Assembly: GCA_964030785.1 (NCBI GenBank) | Contig: OZ034975.1 | Coordinates: 43,076,569 to 43,140,568 of the forward strand | DNA: 64,000 bases | Reading direction: 5' to 3' | From: Siderastrea siderea | Lineage: Eukaryota > Cnidaria > Anthozoa > Scleractinia > Rhizangiidae | Shown: positions 10,812 to 22,552 of the stretch, in pieces | How positions within the stretch are numbered: the first letter of the stretch is position 1 | Layout of the letters: each line of letters begins with the position of its first letter | Program-made: the position numbers and the translations under genes | The notes under the pieces: model-generated | Told to the model about the DNA's origin: nothing | Databases searched by the model: none | What the model saw: only the letters and a program-made list of their open reading frames with translations

Positions 10812-13800
10812 TCATGACCTGAGCTGCATAAAAAGAGATAAATGTGTACCAGTGTGAACGTAGAGAATTCGACGTCCTTTGAACCTCCCAGGATTATTTT
10901 TCATCTCGGTTAACATTCCTCTTATAGCCTTGATGTTGTACACTGGGTCCACGAATATTCCTGTACTTCTAGAGATTTCAATAATGCTCTCTGCAATTAA
11001 AAAAGGTACAATCATGCATTAAATAAATGGTATTTAAGGTGAAGCAGATACGGTCCTTTGCTATGTAACCCAGGCTAGATTCTTCCCATGGTTCTCGTGT
11101 TGGCATGATCTGCAAGAGCTCATCACACTGCATCAGCTGATAATTGAAAAATCCATTAGATGTTAAAAGTGATCATGCCTGGCGGGGGAGGGCTACTCAG
11201 GTTTCATACGGGGAGGCTCTGCCCATAGGCTCAAACCCTTACCCTTTAATATACTAATATTCTTCAAAATGGTACCCCTTTCTCATATCTCAGGGATAAA
11301 CCAAAACAAAAGAATTTTAGTCGTCCTGGTCCAGTTATGTATTTATTGTTTTGCATTATCAGTTGTGCCAACATTTCACACTCTTTCATACAATTTAACT
11401 ACCAACCCTTCCACTTTGCAGTGGATTTTGTGACCCTTTCATATACCAAAACAACAATTTTCCCTACCCTTTAGTATACTGCAAGCTTAAAAAAGGCATT
11501 CCCTTTTGGGCGAAGCCTCCTCATGTGACCCACTATAGGGAGTACCCGCCCCCCCCCCCCCCCCCCCCCAGGTGATCATGTCGCAAATGCCAAAAGCTTG
11601 GTTCTTCATGGGAGGTTATCAGTGGGCTGCTGATGGGAGTGAATGGGTTAATTAACAAATAAAAAAGCCAAAACTGTGCTTTGTGATGAGAGCAAGAAAG
11701 AAGTGTAGGGTGAACACGAGCCGCAGGCGAGTGCTTCTCCCTACTACTTGAGTGCTCTCGTCACTTCCTTGCATGCTTTATCACAGAACAAAGGACGGTT
11801 TTGGCTTTTCTATTTGTTTTATAATATCGCTTTTCTCACATTTGTAAAGAAATTGGCTTTAATTTGCAAGAATACAAGTTTAATTCATAGCTTGAAAGCG
11901 CGCGCAAGAAAAATTTTCAGCTTGCCAGCACATGCAGAATGGCGTCACGGGTTGCTCTGTGCATCTGTACTCTGATAAAGCACGCTGTTTCAACCAATCA
12001 GAGCACACGTCATTGAAACTTTAGTATAATAGAAACTATAATTCTCTAATTTTTGATTGGGCAGACTCTCCTTGGGTGCTTTTAAATTTTGCTGATCGTG
12101 GTTTACTAATAAAACACAATCAATCTTGACTTTGTATCCACCTAGTTCTTCTTGGGTTGACAAAGCATATCCCCGTCCTTTGTATCCATCAATAATGTCT
12201 ATTATATCTTCTGCTTGGACATCAAGTCCTCCTGTATTGAGGTCTTCATTGATTTTGTTGTAAAAATATGCAGCATTATCAGATACATTGACCGCATGAC
12301 ACCTAATGAGACAGAAAAAATAGCAAATCCTGTCAACTGAGTTCTGTCAATTAAGAGAAAGTGTATTCTAAGAGTTGAAGTTAAAAGATGGGCCAAGGCA
12401 GGACTTGTCAACAATAAATCAGAGAAGACTTTGCATTCTGGGAAGGATCAGTGTCAGTCAGTTATTAAGAGAGACCTGTGGCCATTTAAAATTTATAACA
12501 TTCACAATAATTATTATTGTTTCAATAAACTTGAGTTATATCAACTTGAGGGCATTTATGATTGCCACAATCAACCAGATCATTGTCAGTTATCCCAGAC
12601 GTATTGCCTTAATTATAACCAGTCTGACTGCTTGAACCCTGAAGTGATCTCAGGGTAGTTGGGACTACCAGGAGAACAATGTGGAGGCAAGGGTTTAACT
12701 TGGAGGGAGGGGAGGGGTGTAAATATAGGCTGGCGGAATAACAACCAGGATTTAGGTCATGGATCTAATGCTGCACCTCTGAAATACAAAATGTTAAGGA
12801 AGCAACAGATCTGCAATGCAGTGCAACCACCAGCAACAGAGTTCAAAACTTACTTAAGTTGTGATCCAGTAAGGTAATTAGCTATGGCAATTCCTGAGGC
12901 TGTTCCTCCACTGCCAACTGTTACCACTATGTCATCAAAATTCTCCAGCACATTCTGTAACAAATGAGAAACAATGTCACTCAATTAATGGACTTGCTGT
13001 CGTTCAGTTTGTTGGACCTTCTAGTGGTGGGACGTCCCCACCCAGAGAAGGAAATGTAGGCGGGTCAGCCACATGTTTAGGAAACCTTAACCACTAGGAT
13101 CACCCACCAATCCCTCAAGTGGAACCCTCAAGAAACCACGAGGAAGGGCAGACCAAAAAAAACAAAGAGGAAGATGATCCAGCTAGAGTACAGGGAAATG
13201 AGAACATCATGGAATCAAGTGAACTGGACTGCATGAAACCGAGTCTGCAGGAGAGCTACTATGAAGGCACTATGCTCTGACTCAAGTAAGAGGCAGATCC
13301 AGGGGGAGGGTTGAGGTTATTCCCCCCCCTGCCCCCTTTGGGACATTTCCAAATTTGACCCCTCCATTCTCCTCTCATACTTGCAATCCCCCCCACCCCT
13401 TGAAAAAATCCTGGATCTGCCCCTGGGAGCAAGGAGAAATACAAAAATTGACTGTAACATTATGAATGCATGACAAAGAGCAACAACATCACCTGTTCCA
13501 TCATTTCTTGGAAGGCAGTTAAGTAGCCAAACATTCCTGTGTATGAAGATCCTCCAATCTCAATCAGATAAGCAGATGAACCCTTCTGTCTTCTGAAAAT
13601 TACAGAAACAATGGAAATGTTCAATGCAGGTTATGAGCTGTGAAAATGTTGATTGTTGAGGGCACTTGTGACAAAGTAGCAGGTGAAACTGGAGAAGGAA
13701 ATTCATGAATTTATGGGGAGAGAGGGAGCGTGGGACTAGTCCGCCACTTTTTTCCTCCCATTTTCCCAAACAGTTCAAGTAAAGTACACAGTACCCACTT

Positions 13801-16800
13801 GTAGGGATGGCGAATGATAAATTCAAGACTTGACAAGACGGCAAGATGACGTTTTCTTGTGCATGCCCGAGACCCTTTCAATTTTTAAATTGCTGGATCA
13901 AGCTTTTGAAGTTTCCTAATTGTGAGCCCAAAACTTTTTTAGGACACAAAAGAAAGACTCAGTCTCGGACAGCTAAAGATGGTACCTTAGTACATCAGAA
14001 CTTTGAGATTCATTTTGTAGCCTTCTAAAAACTCAGGCGGCTTCACACAAAGATCAAGCTGGCCAGCCTTTTTCAAGTTTCAATCTACTTCCATCTTGCC
14101 CATCGCCAGCAAAAAGACACTTATTTAGAGCTTCAGACAACTAGTAGAGTAATTTTAAACAAAACTGGAGTTTCTCTCTCTTTTTTTTTTTTTGCATTTT
14201 ATAAAGTAACACTAAAAATAGATGAGACATATACAAACTCCTGGAATTGTAATAAGTACCACTTACAATTTTTCAGCCATTTTCTCCATCATCTGTTTAA
14301 GGCCAGATTTGTACTGAAGCTGAGGAACAACAATAATTTGGCTTTCAACCATCCTGTTAAGAAGAAGGTTCCCTTTACATCCAATATCTGTCGTCTGAAA
14401 AGAAAGAATAAAGCTTAGTTACAACAATACAGTTGCACTACATTATTGGATTTCATCCACAGACCCAAAAGTCAGAACCAACTTTTATAGCTGAATCAAC
14501 GTCCCGGGGGGGGGGGGGGGGGGGAGGTACTCCCATATATAACCTATATAGGTATGTGCCGCTGTGAAGGGTATGGTTTTCAAGCAGTTTGCTCTGGGAT
14601 AGGGTATAGAAATCAGGGAGTCTTGGTCTAGGATAGGGTATCAATTACCGGGAAACTAATGGGTGGTGTGAAAATTTAATCGAATTAATTAATGGGTTTG
14701 AAAAACTCGGAAATATTAAATATAAATGAAATCGTGACAATATTGTTGATCGAGAGATGGTTTTCCATTAAAAGCACTGTGTGGTTATATTTCTGATGGA
14801 TAGCTCGAAAATAGCTAGTCTGGGATAGGGTAGGGATTTTTGGCATCTAGTCTAGAATAGGGTTGCAAAAACGACATGAACGTGGTCTGGTATAGGTTAA
14901 GGGTTTCAGAGTCCCAGCGGCACACTCCCATCAAAATTCTTCCGAGTACCCCCCCCCCCCGGGATCAACGTACTCATGAATTTTAAATTTACAACCTCAT
15001 TCTAGTTTGACCATAATAATTGGCAGCAATAATGAGGTGGCTGCACTAAAAGATACAAATATTTAACATGCCTTATCTGGACTTCTTAGGAACAAGTAAC
15101 AATTCAAGCCAAGTTGTCTTGCGGCAACAGCAGTGGTTCTACAGTGATTAGACTGGATCCCACCACATGTAAAAATGGTGTCGCACTTCTTGTTCAAAGC
15201 ATCAGCAAGAAGAAACTCCAGCTTGCGGACCTAGAAAAGGAAAAGAAAAAAGAGAATTTATCTAGCATCAAATTTGTGATGTCATTTCAATCCAGAAATA
15301 CCAAAAATGAAAAAAAAATGTAGGATTGCAGAACATTCATGACAAGATCATTTACATTGCTAAATTTAGGCTCTCTGGATTAAAAGGTATTAAAGGCTTT
15401 ACATGGGGCATTCGATAATTCTTGCGCATCATATATACTTCCCACCATGCAGATTTTAAAAGGCCAAATAAGGCATATTAGGTTAAGAACAGGCCTTAAA
15501 ATGGCCCTAATCAAGCATCCAGGGTATGCTTTAGCCTGCAGTCACTTATATTCTATACTGACCAAACACTAATTTAGTTTGTACCTTGTTTCCAGACAAT
15601 GTACTCCCTGTTAAGTCATCCCTTTTGATGGACAATGAAAATTCATTTGGAAGATTTGGTAGATGCCATGGGTGAATAGGAGTGTTCCGCTGAGCAAGCT
15701 GTAAAACAGCAATTCCTAAAGTTAGAACAAAACTGTCAGTTGTAGATTAGAGTATTACACCAGCCTTGAGGCCCTTTTTAGGGGTGTATGCCTGTCCACC
15801 GTCTGAAAGCTTGTTATGTCCCAATATTGGGCAGTCAGTATATCCCTGAAGGAATTTAACTTATTTTTTGTGGCCAGCACAATTTCATCACTGCAGTCTT
15901 GTTTTATGTCACAATTTTATTTCTTTCGTGCATGTCACTGTTTCAACACCATGTCACTTGTCAGTGCTCACATGTACCCCTAAATGGCCTCTTCATTTGC
16001 AGAAGCAATTTAAACTTCTTTAATTAATCATTTTTGCAGCATTTGAGTTCAAAGTTCATTAGTCACACTGGTATACAGAAATGAAATACAGAAAATAAAC
16101 TGACTAAACCACTGACTTGAACCAATATTTATTTTAGGAACAGCCTTAGCTATTGTGAGTGGGAGGGACAGAGTGGTTTAACCTTGTAAACAACAGTAAA
16201 TTCTACTAGACACAATGGCCTAGATCTTTTAATTCCTAAAGTACGCACAGAATCTGCAAAGAAAGGCAGTTTTTATTCTGGAGCCCAAGCTTTTAATAAT
16301 TTACCACCATTTTTGAAAGAAGTTAAATCGTTACTAGGCTTTAAAACGAAGCTTAAAGGAGCATAGTCACAAGGATTTCGCAGATTTTTGGTAAAAACTG
16401 TGCTAAAATTATCGGTAACTAACTTTATCCATGCCTAACATCGTTTTTGAACATTTAAAGGAACATATTAACTTAACTTCAGTAAGAGAAAACAAACCAT
16501 GACCATTTAATATTGATTTAAATTATGTCAACACGCTGAAGGAATTTGAAAATTTTAACCTAATTTTTTCAAGTTGCAATCCATTTCCATCCATGCCATC
16601 TGTAGCAACAGACCACAGAAAACAGTTTCAGTGAAGTGATATAGTCTTTGGTAACAAAACTAGACCATTATTTGTGGGCGTTCATTGATGTGAGGACATA
16701 TTTTTGATTTTTAAATGAACTAAAATAGCGTGACTACGCCCCTTTAAGGAGTTATTTTTATAGAGCTACATTGTACATAGTTTTTATTTCACCATGTATT

Positions 16801-16941
16801 TTGCAACCAATTTTTAGGGTAACTATTATTATTATTATTATTGTAATTTTTCTTATACTTATTATTTGTTATTTTTACTTGCCCAGGGCACCCACATATA
16901 ACAGCTTTTGCTGACGGGTTTACCCTCAGGCTGGTAAAACA

Positions 16942-16986
<45 letters not shown>

Positions 16987-17802
16987 TATTATTATTATTT
17001 AAATATTAAAAGATTGAGAAATTAAAATTGAGGCAGAAATGAAATCAAGTGATATATTTGCCCGATATTTTGGTTTACAAAACAAACCTTCTTCAGGGGC
17101 TAAAAAAGAAAAGTGAATACAACTACAAGATGACTGTTACATATACGGGATTGGTTTAACCTTCCCGCTTCCAATCTCAGTTCCCACCCTATTTTTGTTG
17201 GATACCACCTTTTTGCGCTTTTTCGATTGCAGAATGTTGCAGAATTTTCCCCTATATCTCCCGTTTCCCGCCGCCTTGCAAATCCTGCTTCCCGACCCCT
17301 CTACTCCTGCCATCCATACAACTCTGACCTCCTTTTCTTCTGGGTTTCCACACTTGTCCCCCCTCCACTGAAGTAGTGTTGTGGAACAGCCTACATGCAT
17401 CATCCCTCAAATTGCAAATTCACTGACACAGTTTTTGGGATGATTAGCAATTTACAGTTTATTTCCTACACAGGGACCTTGTAAGTTTATTGTTTACTTT
17501 TAAGCTTACAAGGTAGTTATTGAGATATTTGTTTCGAGGATAGCAGGGGGGGGAGGGGAGTCTGCAACTCTTCCATCAATGTATGATGCTTCATTGTCTC
17601 TTGACGAAGGGAGAAATCTGACAACTTCATGTAAACTTAAAAGAGGAAGTACAGAAGTCAAATGAACAGCACAAGCACAGTTAAGACCCCTTACTTGCAC
17701 AAAGTGTTGTGGAATATTTTTCAGTGATTTGGCCCACTCGGGCGGTTTGTAGCGGTGAAGTTGTGTAAGCATGTTAACACCTCGAAAAATGTTCCCTCTC
17801 AT
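10812..17802 (-). CDS. D-cysteine desulfhydrase-like PLP enzyme, 8 coding exons
   Basis: The coding exons, 5' to 3', are 17695-17802, 15585-15698, 15072-15230, 14267-14394, 13493-13592, 12854-12954, 12142-12302 and 10812-10990. Phases agree at every junction and give 349 residues, close to the 330-400 of this family. Family marks: SGNK with the likely PLP lysine K74, CGGIQSNHC (96-103) in the substrate pocket, the phosphate-binding VGSGGTASG loop (216-224), and TGIFVDPVY (300-308) near the end. Family members cleave D-cysteine to pyruvate, ammonia and sulfide, or deaminate ACC; the substrate here is unproven. All introns are GT-AG except the one after exon 3, which begins GC. The usual HTGG near the C terminus reads HTGT, and a GT at that point could lead to another exon. 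Confidence 0.9.
11178..11572. mobile_element. Short inverted-repeat element with 8-bp duplication
   Basis: An exact TGATCATG duplication lies at 11170-11177 and 11573-11580. The ends are related inverted repeats (CCTGGCGGGGGAGGGCTACTC at the left, a long C-run preceded by GAGTACCCG... on the right). An 8-bp duplication suggests hAT or a similar family. It is in an intron of the desulfhydrase gene. Confidence 0.75.
13055..13265 (+). mobile_element. Decayed RTE-type LINE 3' fragment
   Basis: Broken frames read GHMFRKP... and [11 protein letters not shown]..., resembling the GH(V)xRM...KRGRPxxTW tail of RTE-like retrotransposon polyproteins. Several stops and frameshifts are present. It lies in a desulfhydrase intron. 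Confidence 0.5.
13288..13427. mobile_element. hAT-like short inverted-repeat element
   Basis: The ends are AGAGGCAGATCCAGG and CCTGGATCTGCCCCT, with a C-rich and G-rich interior. No clear target duplication is seen. Confidence 0.5.
14503..14963. mobile_element. Short inverted-repeat element with 8-bp duplication
   Basis: An exact ATCAACGT duplication lies at 14495-14502 and 14964-14971. The ends begin CCCGGGG followed by a G-run and GGTACTC, mirrored at the right. Three GGGATAGGGTA-like words lie inside. It belongs to the same general family as 11178-11572. Confidence 0.75.
16357..16743. mobile_element. TTAA-flanked element inserted in LINE coding sequence
   Basis: TTAA at 16353-16356 and 16744-16747. 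The ends are AGGAGCATAGTCAC and the complement of AGGGGCGTAGTCAC. Removing it with one TTAA restores an open LINE frame. Copies of the same family lie at 23046 and 50293. Confidence 0.75.
16943..17000. repeat. (TTA)n microsatellite
   Basis: A near-perfect trinucleotide run at the LINE 3' end. A shorter one lies at 16826-16842. Confidence 0.85.
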
Positions 17803-18198
17803 TTCGAAGAGATATCCAGTGCCGGCTGGCGTTCTGGGTCCATAATCATTTCTTGTTTTGAAGACTTACACAGAAACTATTGCAAACAATCTGGTTTTCG
17901 ATTTCTTACATCTTGAACGTCATTTAAGACAGCGGTTTTTCACCAAAGCTCTACCCCGTAATGTAAGTGAAATTCAAAGTTCTTCCGTCAACCCACAGGG
18001 CAATTTTAGCGATTTTAGGTGTCCTGCTAACGCCAGCTATTGACTGCTACCGTAATATCTTAACAAGTGTTCCTAACGTTTCCAAGGACAATTCAAGATC
18101 ACACTCGCCTAAAATTCGCGAAACAATAGCAATGACAAGTGAATAACAAATGACACGCTTTGAAATCGATTGTGCGAAACATGTGGTTGACGAACATT

Positions 18199-18482
18199 GG
18201 GCCGTTCCATTTAATATTCACACCCCCGATGGAAGGGATTTTCTGAGGGGCCCTTGATCGTCATCTCTGAGGGGGTTGCTGCGTGGGCGCCTTTGATCTT
18301 TTGAATATTTCCGAGGGGGTTTGGAAAAAATTGGGTTTTTTCTGAGGGGAAAAGGGAATTTAGGCAATTTCTGAGGGGGGGGGGGGGGCACGGGTCGGCA
18401 CTTTTGCTCTTTGATTTCTTAGGGAGTAAATTTTGATTGACCTCTTCCATAGGGGGGTGTGGATATAAAATGGAATGGCCCT
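18199..18482. mobile_element. Short inverted-repeat element
   Basis: The left end GGGCCGTTCCATTTAATATT is mirrored at the right by ...ATATAAAATGGAATGGCCC, over about 27 bp. The interior repeats TCTGAGGG words. Confidence 0.6.
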
Positions 18483-18786
18483 TATCGCTCTGATTAGAGC
18501 GATTTCACAAACCTCGATCCTCATATATGCTCAAAGTAGTCACTATTAAGTATATCACCGTTTCCATTTTATTGTTTCTTCGTATTCACATTCACTGATT
18601 CTTGTTGGCTTAAGAGATGTGTTGTTTGGGACGTCTCCACTGTATCCCCCTTTGCACTAGCCCCCTACGGAGACGTTCTTTTGGTTCGTCACGCAATCTT
18701 TCCTCTCGAACGTTGGGGAGGAAAGATTGCATGACGAGCCTGCGAAGGAGGCTAAACCTTCGCACCTGTGAACGAGGCAGTTTACA

Positions 18787-18971
18787 CAGGGGCAGATCCA
18801 CGGAGAGTGGATTGCGTGGCCAGCCACCCCTCTCTTTGGGGTCGTTTAAGCTTGAAATTTAGAAAGGTAACAAACCTAACACTGAGGCGATTTTGTCTCG
18901 GATTGTTCCGATAGGGTTCTGTCAGGTCAGCCACCCCCCCCCCCCCCTCAAAAACCCTAGATCCGCCACTG
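18787..18971. mobile_element. hAT-like short inverted-repeat element
   Basis: The ends CAGGGGCAGATCCACGG and CCTAGATCCGCCACTG form an imperfect inverted repeat, with a C-run near the right end. Confidence 0.5.
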
Positions 18972-20806
18972 TTACCCTCCCGTGCAAGTGCTACGCGGCG
19001 ACCTCGTCATCATGCGGTTGTTTCACCTGATTATTTTATTATACCAATATCTGAGGTTTCCACAACATACATGGGGCTATTAAACAACTTGTACAACATA
19101 TGTGCATAGAATGATGATACAAGAACGGATTAACATGAAAACCATTACAAACGCATAGAAGATGTTAACGTTCAGGAACAGATATATTTTAGAGCAGTCT
19201 ATTCAAAACCGAGAACAAAATTAGAGAGTTGATTTGCTTCGAGTTCTTTCAAGTTTAACTCCACGTTAACCACAAAGAATATGATAAAAATGCTAACTCT
19301 TTCTTTTTGCACGTGTTCTTAAGACAACGAGCAGAAAAATCATTGTTACTAAAGAAAATGTATGAATTTGAAGGTTATATCTTGAAACGAAGCAAAGAGA
19401 TAGGTCACTGAAAATTTTGTACATGTTTATATTTACTAAACCCAATCTTTAAGCAATCGCTACGTCGTGCAAACGTTTGGAAAAGTTTGAAACTCAAGGA
19501 CCTACATCTTTGTATTCAAGCAAGGTATAATGCTCAGATTCAATTTGATTTAAGTTGTTCTTTTTATAAATATTGATGTCTGAGACAAAAATAAAATTGA
19601 GAGAAACCACAGGGTGTCAATCTCTTAGCAGAAAATGCAAGCAATTACTTATGAAAGATGGTTCTGCCTAAAGGATGAACATTTCTTAATTAAGTGGCTG
19701 GAATTGCTGTAGCAATTTAAATAACAGTTGGGTCGGCTTGAGGAAATTATTTTCAATTTATATTATTTTCTTTTTTTCTGAGTCGATAAAGATCGCAAAA
19801 AAAAAACCATTAACGAACGCACGAACGATCGAACAGAGTCTATTCAAACGTACAAAAATAAATTTGAGGCGTTTAAAGGTCCATCTACCTATGACGTATA
19901 ACTTGCTTAATAACAAAATGTAGATAATTTGTTAAAATTTTGGCCTATCCCTAAGACGAATCCTTGGTAAGAGTTAAAAGAAAATTCCACGTATGTCACT
20001 TGTACGCAATATTTACAGTTATAAAATTGACTAGATTTAGATTTAGACTATATGACGGGCGCAATGCACCCTCTTCGGCGGAGCATGGGAGTGAATATTA
20101 TGCACTCGGTCGATATACTGAGTTTTTCATGCATGAAATGAAAATCACTTTTAGTGGCATTTGATAAGTTAAATAACATTAAAAAGAAGGATGGAGCAAA
20201 AGTTGAATCCGAGTCAACGGCTTTCTAAACAGGACTGATAACACTACACCAATAATGTCACATGACGGAGTCCCTAACTTTTAAAGTACGTGTGAGCGGT
20301 ATTCCTAACCCCAACAAAGAGCTAACCTTTCTTACATGGCATAGGACGTTATAAAGTGTCTACTTATTGTGTCACTAAATCAACTGAGCGCAGATAGTCA
20401 CTCCCATTCAGAGGTTTATGGTTATATAACGCTATGATTGGTTGCCTGGGAATTTTGCATTTTGAATTTTACGTACGGTTATGACTTCTTACTTCTCTGG
20501 CACTACTATACTTTCTTTTCTTTCGAGAGCTTTTCCAGTTGAGAATCTGCGCTGATGGTTGCTTGCTCTCGCTATGTCAAATATGACAACGTTAACTCTG
20601 ACTATCAACAAAACCTTACATTCTGGAGCTTTAACAAAAAGGAACTATTACAATGTATCCACACCGACAAACATGCTAATTAACTTGATTCACACGTAAA
20701 ATCCTTTCGTGTGAACGCACATTCACTTGCACACCGACGTTGCGGGTTTGTCTGCACTTCCAATTAAACTTTAAGCCAGGTTGATGTGAACACGTAAGAG
20801 CTACTT

Positions 20807-22552
20807 TTAAAAACTTTGTCCCGCTGCGTTTCCTTGCCCGGGATAATACCCGTAACCCTCGGGAAAAGTCCACTGGCCTGGCCTGACCTGGCCTGCAAAG
20901 TTGTTGCTTTCCTGAGAAGGGTTTGCGTAGAAGTTCACATTTAGCGAATTGTTTGCCGAGTAGGGAGGCGGCGGTTGTTGAGGTGTAGCGGGGAAGAAAC
21001 TGGAATCCGGAAAGTTTCCGCTCTGCCGCGACGCAACGTAATTATTCTGCATGTTTGAATTTGCTTGAAACTGTTGGTTGTAACCGCCATACTGGCTGCT
21101 TTCCGCAAACTGCGACGCAGCGGGGTAGGGTGGCGGTAAAGTCTGATTGTTCACAGGTCTGGTGACAGGAGCTGGTTGCGCTCCAGCTGATTGCGGAAAT
21201 CCCTGATAATTGTACAAGCTGTTTAACTCATTCTGTCCTCCCCAAAACGAGCCAGGCGCAGTTTGTGTTGGGCTTTTCATAGTACCAAAGCCTCCTAAGG
21301 CACTCGCAGCAGCGTTATTTCCACCAAGGTTCGTCGCTCCCCCAAAGTTAGTTCCAACTCCCGCTTGTAAGTTGTTTAATTCTCCAGCAAATGAGCCTCC
21401 GAAATTTGCTTCAGGTATACTCTGCCCCGCTAACTTTGTTTTCGAGAAATTTTGATTTGTCGCTGGAAAATTAGGCGCTCCTGGAGTAGGACTCGAAAAA
21501 CCGGGCCCTCCGAAATTTGTCCTCGTATTTGGGACACCGACGCCCCGGGTCCCTGGAAAAGACGCTCCGCTTTGAAGCATACCTGGAGAACTGTTGGGTG
21601 GAGCAAAGTTGTTTCCTGTAATATTTGCCGCAGTCAAGTTTGTGCTTCCAAAATTTGACCCGAGGTAATTGGGCATTTGTTTCGCAGGGAATTGCGGCTT
21701 GATCATGTCATAATTCGGAGGATTAGGGAACACACCCTCCGGAGGGTAACTCGTTGGAGTCCGGTAGTTGTTCATGTTGTCGACCGGCTGATTTCGAGCC
21801 ACTGGAGCGACGGTCGCTATCCGGGAGTGCGGGTGAATCTTGCTGCCGGCGAGAGCTGTGTTTTGAGGTTGGGAAGCTGAAATACTTGTAGAAACATCTG
21901 TTTCCGTCTCACTCGCTGAGCTCGCAACTTTTTCACCTAAATTGGCCTCGCCTGTCTTCGGTTCTGGGTCGTCGGGTTTCTTCGCTGTTTGGTCGTCGTC
22001 CTCTTTCTTTCCTTCCGATTCTGTCGACTCACTAAGCTTCTTCTCTCCACTGCTTTTCCCTTCCATATCATCTTTACATTCCTCACCACGCTCAGTTTCC
22101 GCAACTTTAGGTTCCTCTGTGTTTCTACTTCCAACCTCCTTGTTAACACCATCATCATCATCATCGTCGTCGTCATCATCAATGACCCTCCTCTGCTTTC
22201 TAAGCTTCCCATGCCAAGTGGAAGCCCGCTGAGCATCATCGTCAGAGTTCCCGTCGCACTCGTATCCACTTGCCCGCGACTCCGAGTCGCTTTCGTAATC
22301 AAGGTCCATCAGCCTGCGGGATCTGCGCGTGTTTCGTGGTCCCTTCTCGAGAAAACTACCCGTTTCATAGGCGGGCTTGGAATATAGTAGCTCTTTTTCC
22401 TCTCCGTTAACTTCTTCTCCTTTGAATCTCTTCCTGTCGTTTTCAACGGCTGAAGTGATGTCCTCCTCGAATTCCTTGAAAGTGTAGTCGACGTTTTTTC
22501 TTGAACGCCCAGAGCGCCTGATGCCTTGATCTTCCTCGTCATCCGATGCTTT
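20807..22552 (-). CDS. RSF1: Last exon of RSF1: acidic and low-complexity tail
   Basis: An acceptor (CTTCTGTAG) at 22553-22554 starts a 1746-bp exon with no frameshift, ending at TGA. It opens with a KASDDEEDQ segment and the RSF1-type VDYTF motif, then a ten-residue Asp run coded by a CAT/CGT-rich stretch on the plus strand. Glu/Lys-rich sequence follows. The final 320 or so residues are rich in Asn, Gly, Pro, Phe and Gln (repeated NFGG and PPPPYS), suggesting disorder. A shorter start at 22309 would drop the first 81 exon residues and is less likely. Confidence 0.88.
   Translation of the reverse strand, partial: KASDDEEDQGIRRSGRSRKNVDYTFKEFEEDITSAVENDRKRFKGEEVNGEEKELLYSKPAYETGSFLEKGPRNTRRSRRLMDLDYESDSESRASGYECDGNSDDDAQRASTWHGKLRKQRRVIDDDDDDDDDDGVNKEVGSRNTEEPKVAETERGEECKDDMEGKSSGEKKLSESTESEGKKEDDDQTAKKPDDPEPKTGEANLGEKVASSASETETDVSTSISASQPQNTALAGSKIHPHSRIATVAPVARNQPVDNMNNYRTPTSYPPEGVFPNPPNYDMIKPQFPAKQMPNYLGSNFGSTNLTAANITGNNFAPPNSSPGMLQSGASFPGTRGVGVPNTRTNFGGPGFSSPTPGAPNFPATNQNFSKTKLAGQSIPEANFGGSFAGELNNLQAGVGTNFGGATNLGGNNAAASALGGFGTMKSPTQTAPGSFWGGQNELNSLYNYQGFPQSAGAQPAPVTRPVNNQTLPPPYPAASQFAESSQYGGYNQQFQANSNMQNNYVASRQSGNFPDSSFFPATPQQPPPPYSANNSLNVNFYANPSQESNNFAGQVRPGQWTFPEGYGYYPGQGNAAGQSF

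Larger units (their letters stand above)
16170..17000 (+). mobile_element. LINE 3' end (L2/CR1-like) with ATT-repeat tail
   Basis: A frame reads [19 protein letters not shown], then [19 protein letters not shown] and KTKL, the usual C terminus of an L2/CR1-like reverse-transcriptase polyprotein. It is interrupted by the TTAA element at 16357. Reading resumes after it as KELFL-stop. A 3' untranslated stretch follows and ends in (TTA)n at 16943-17000. Confidence 0.65.
17803..20806. other. Intergenic region between the desulfhydrase and RSF1 genes
   Basis: The left part is the likely promoter and leader of the desulfhydrase. It contains inverted-repeat elements at 18199-18482 and 18787-18971 and a hairpin at 18690-18740. 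The right part (19000-20800) is AT-rich and likely includes the RSF1 3' untranslated region; I see no gene there. Confidence 0.5.

Noticed and set aside
21937..22387. Ser-rich and Met/Arg-rich frames opposite or shifted to the RSF1 last exon
   Set aside because: They shadow the acidic repeat-coded part of the real exon.
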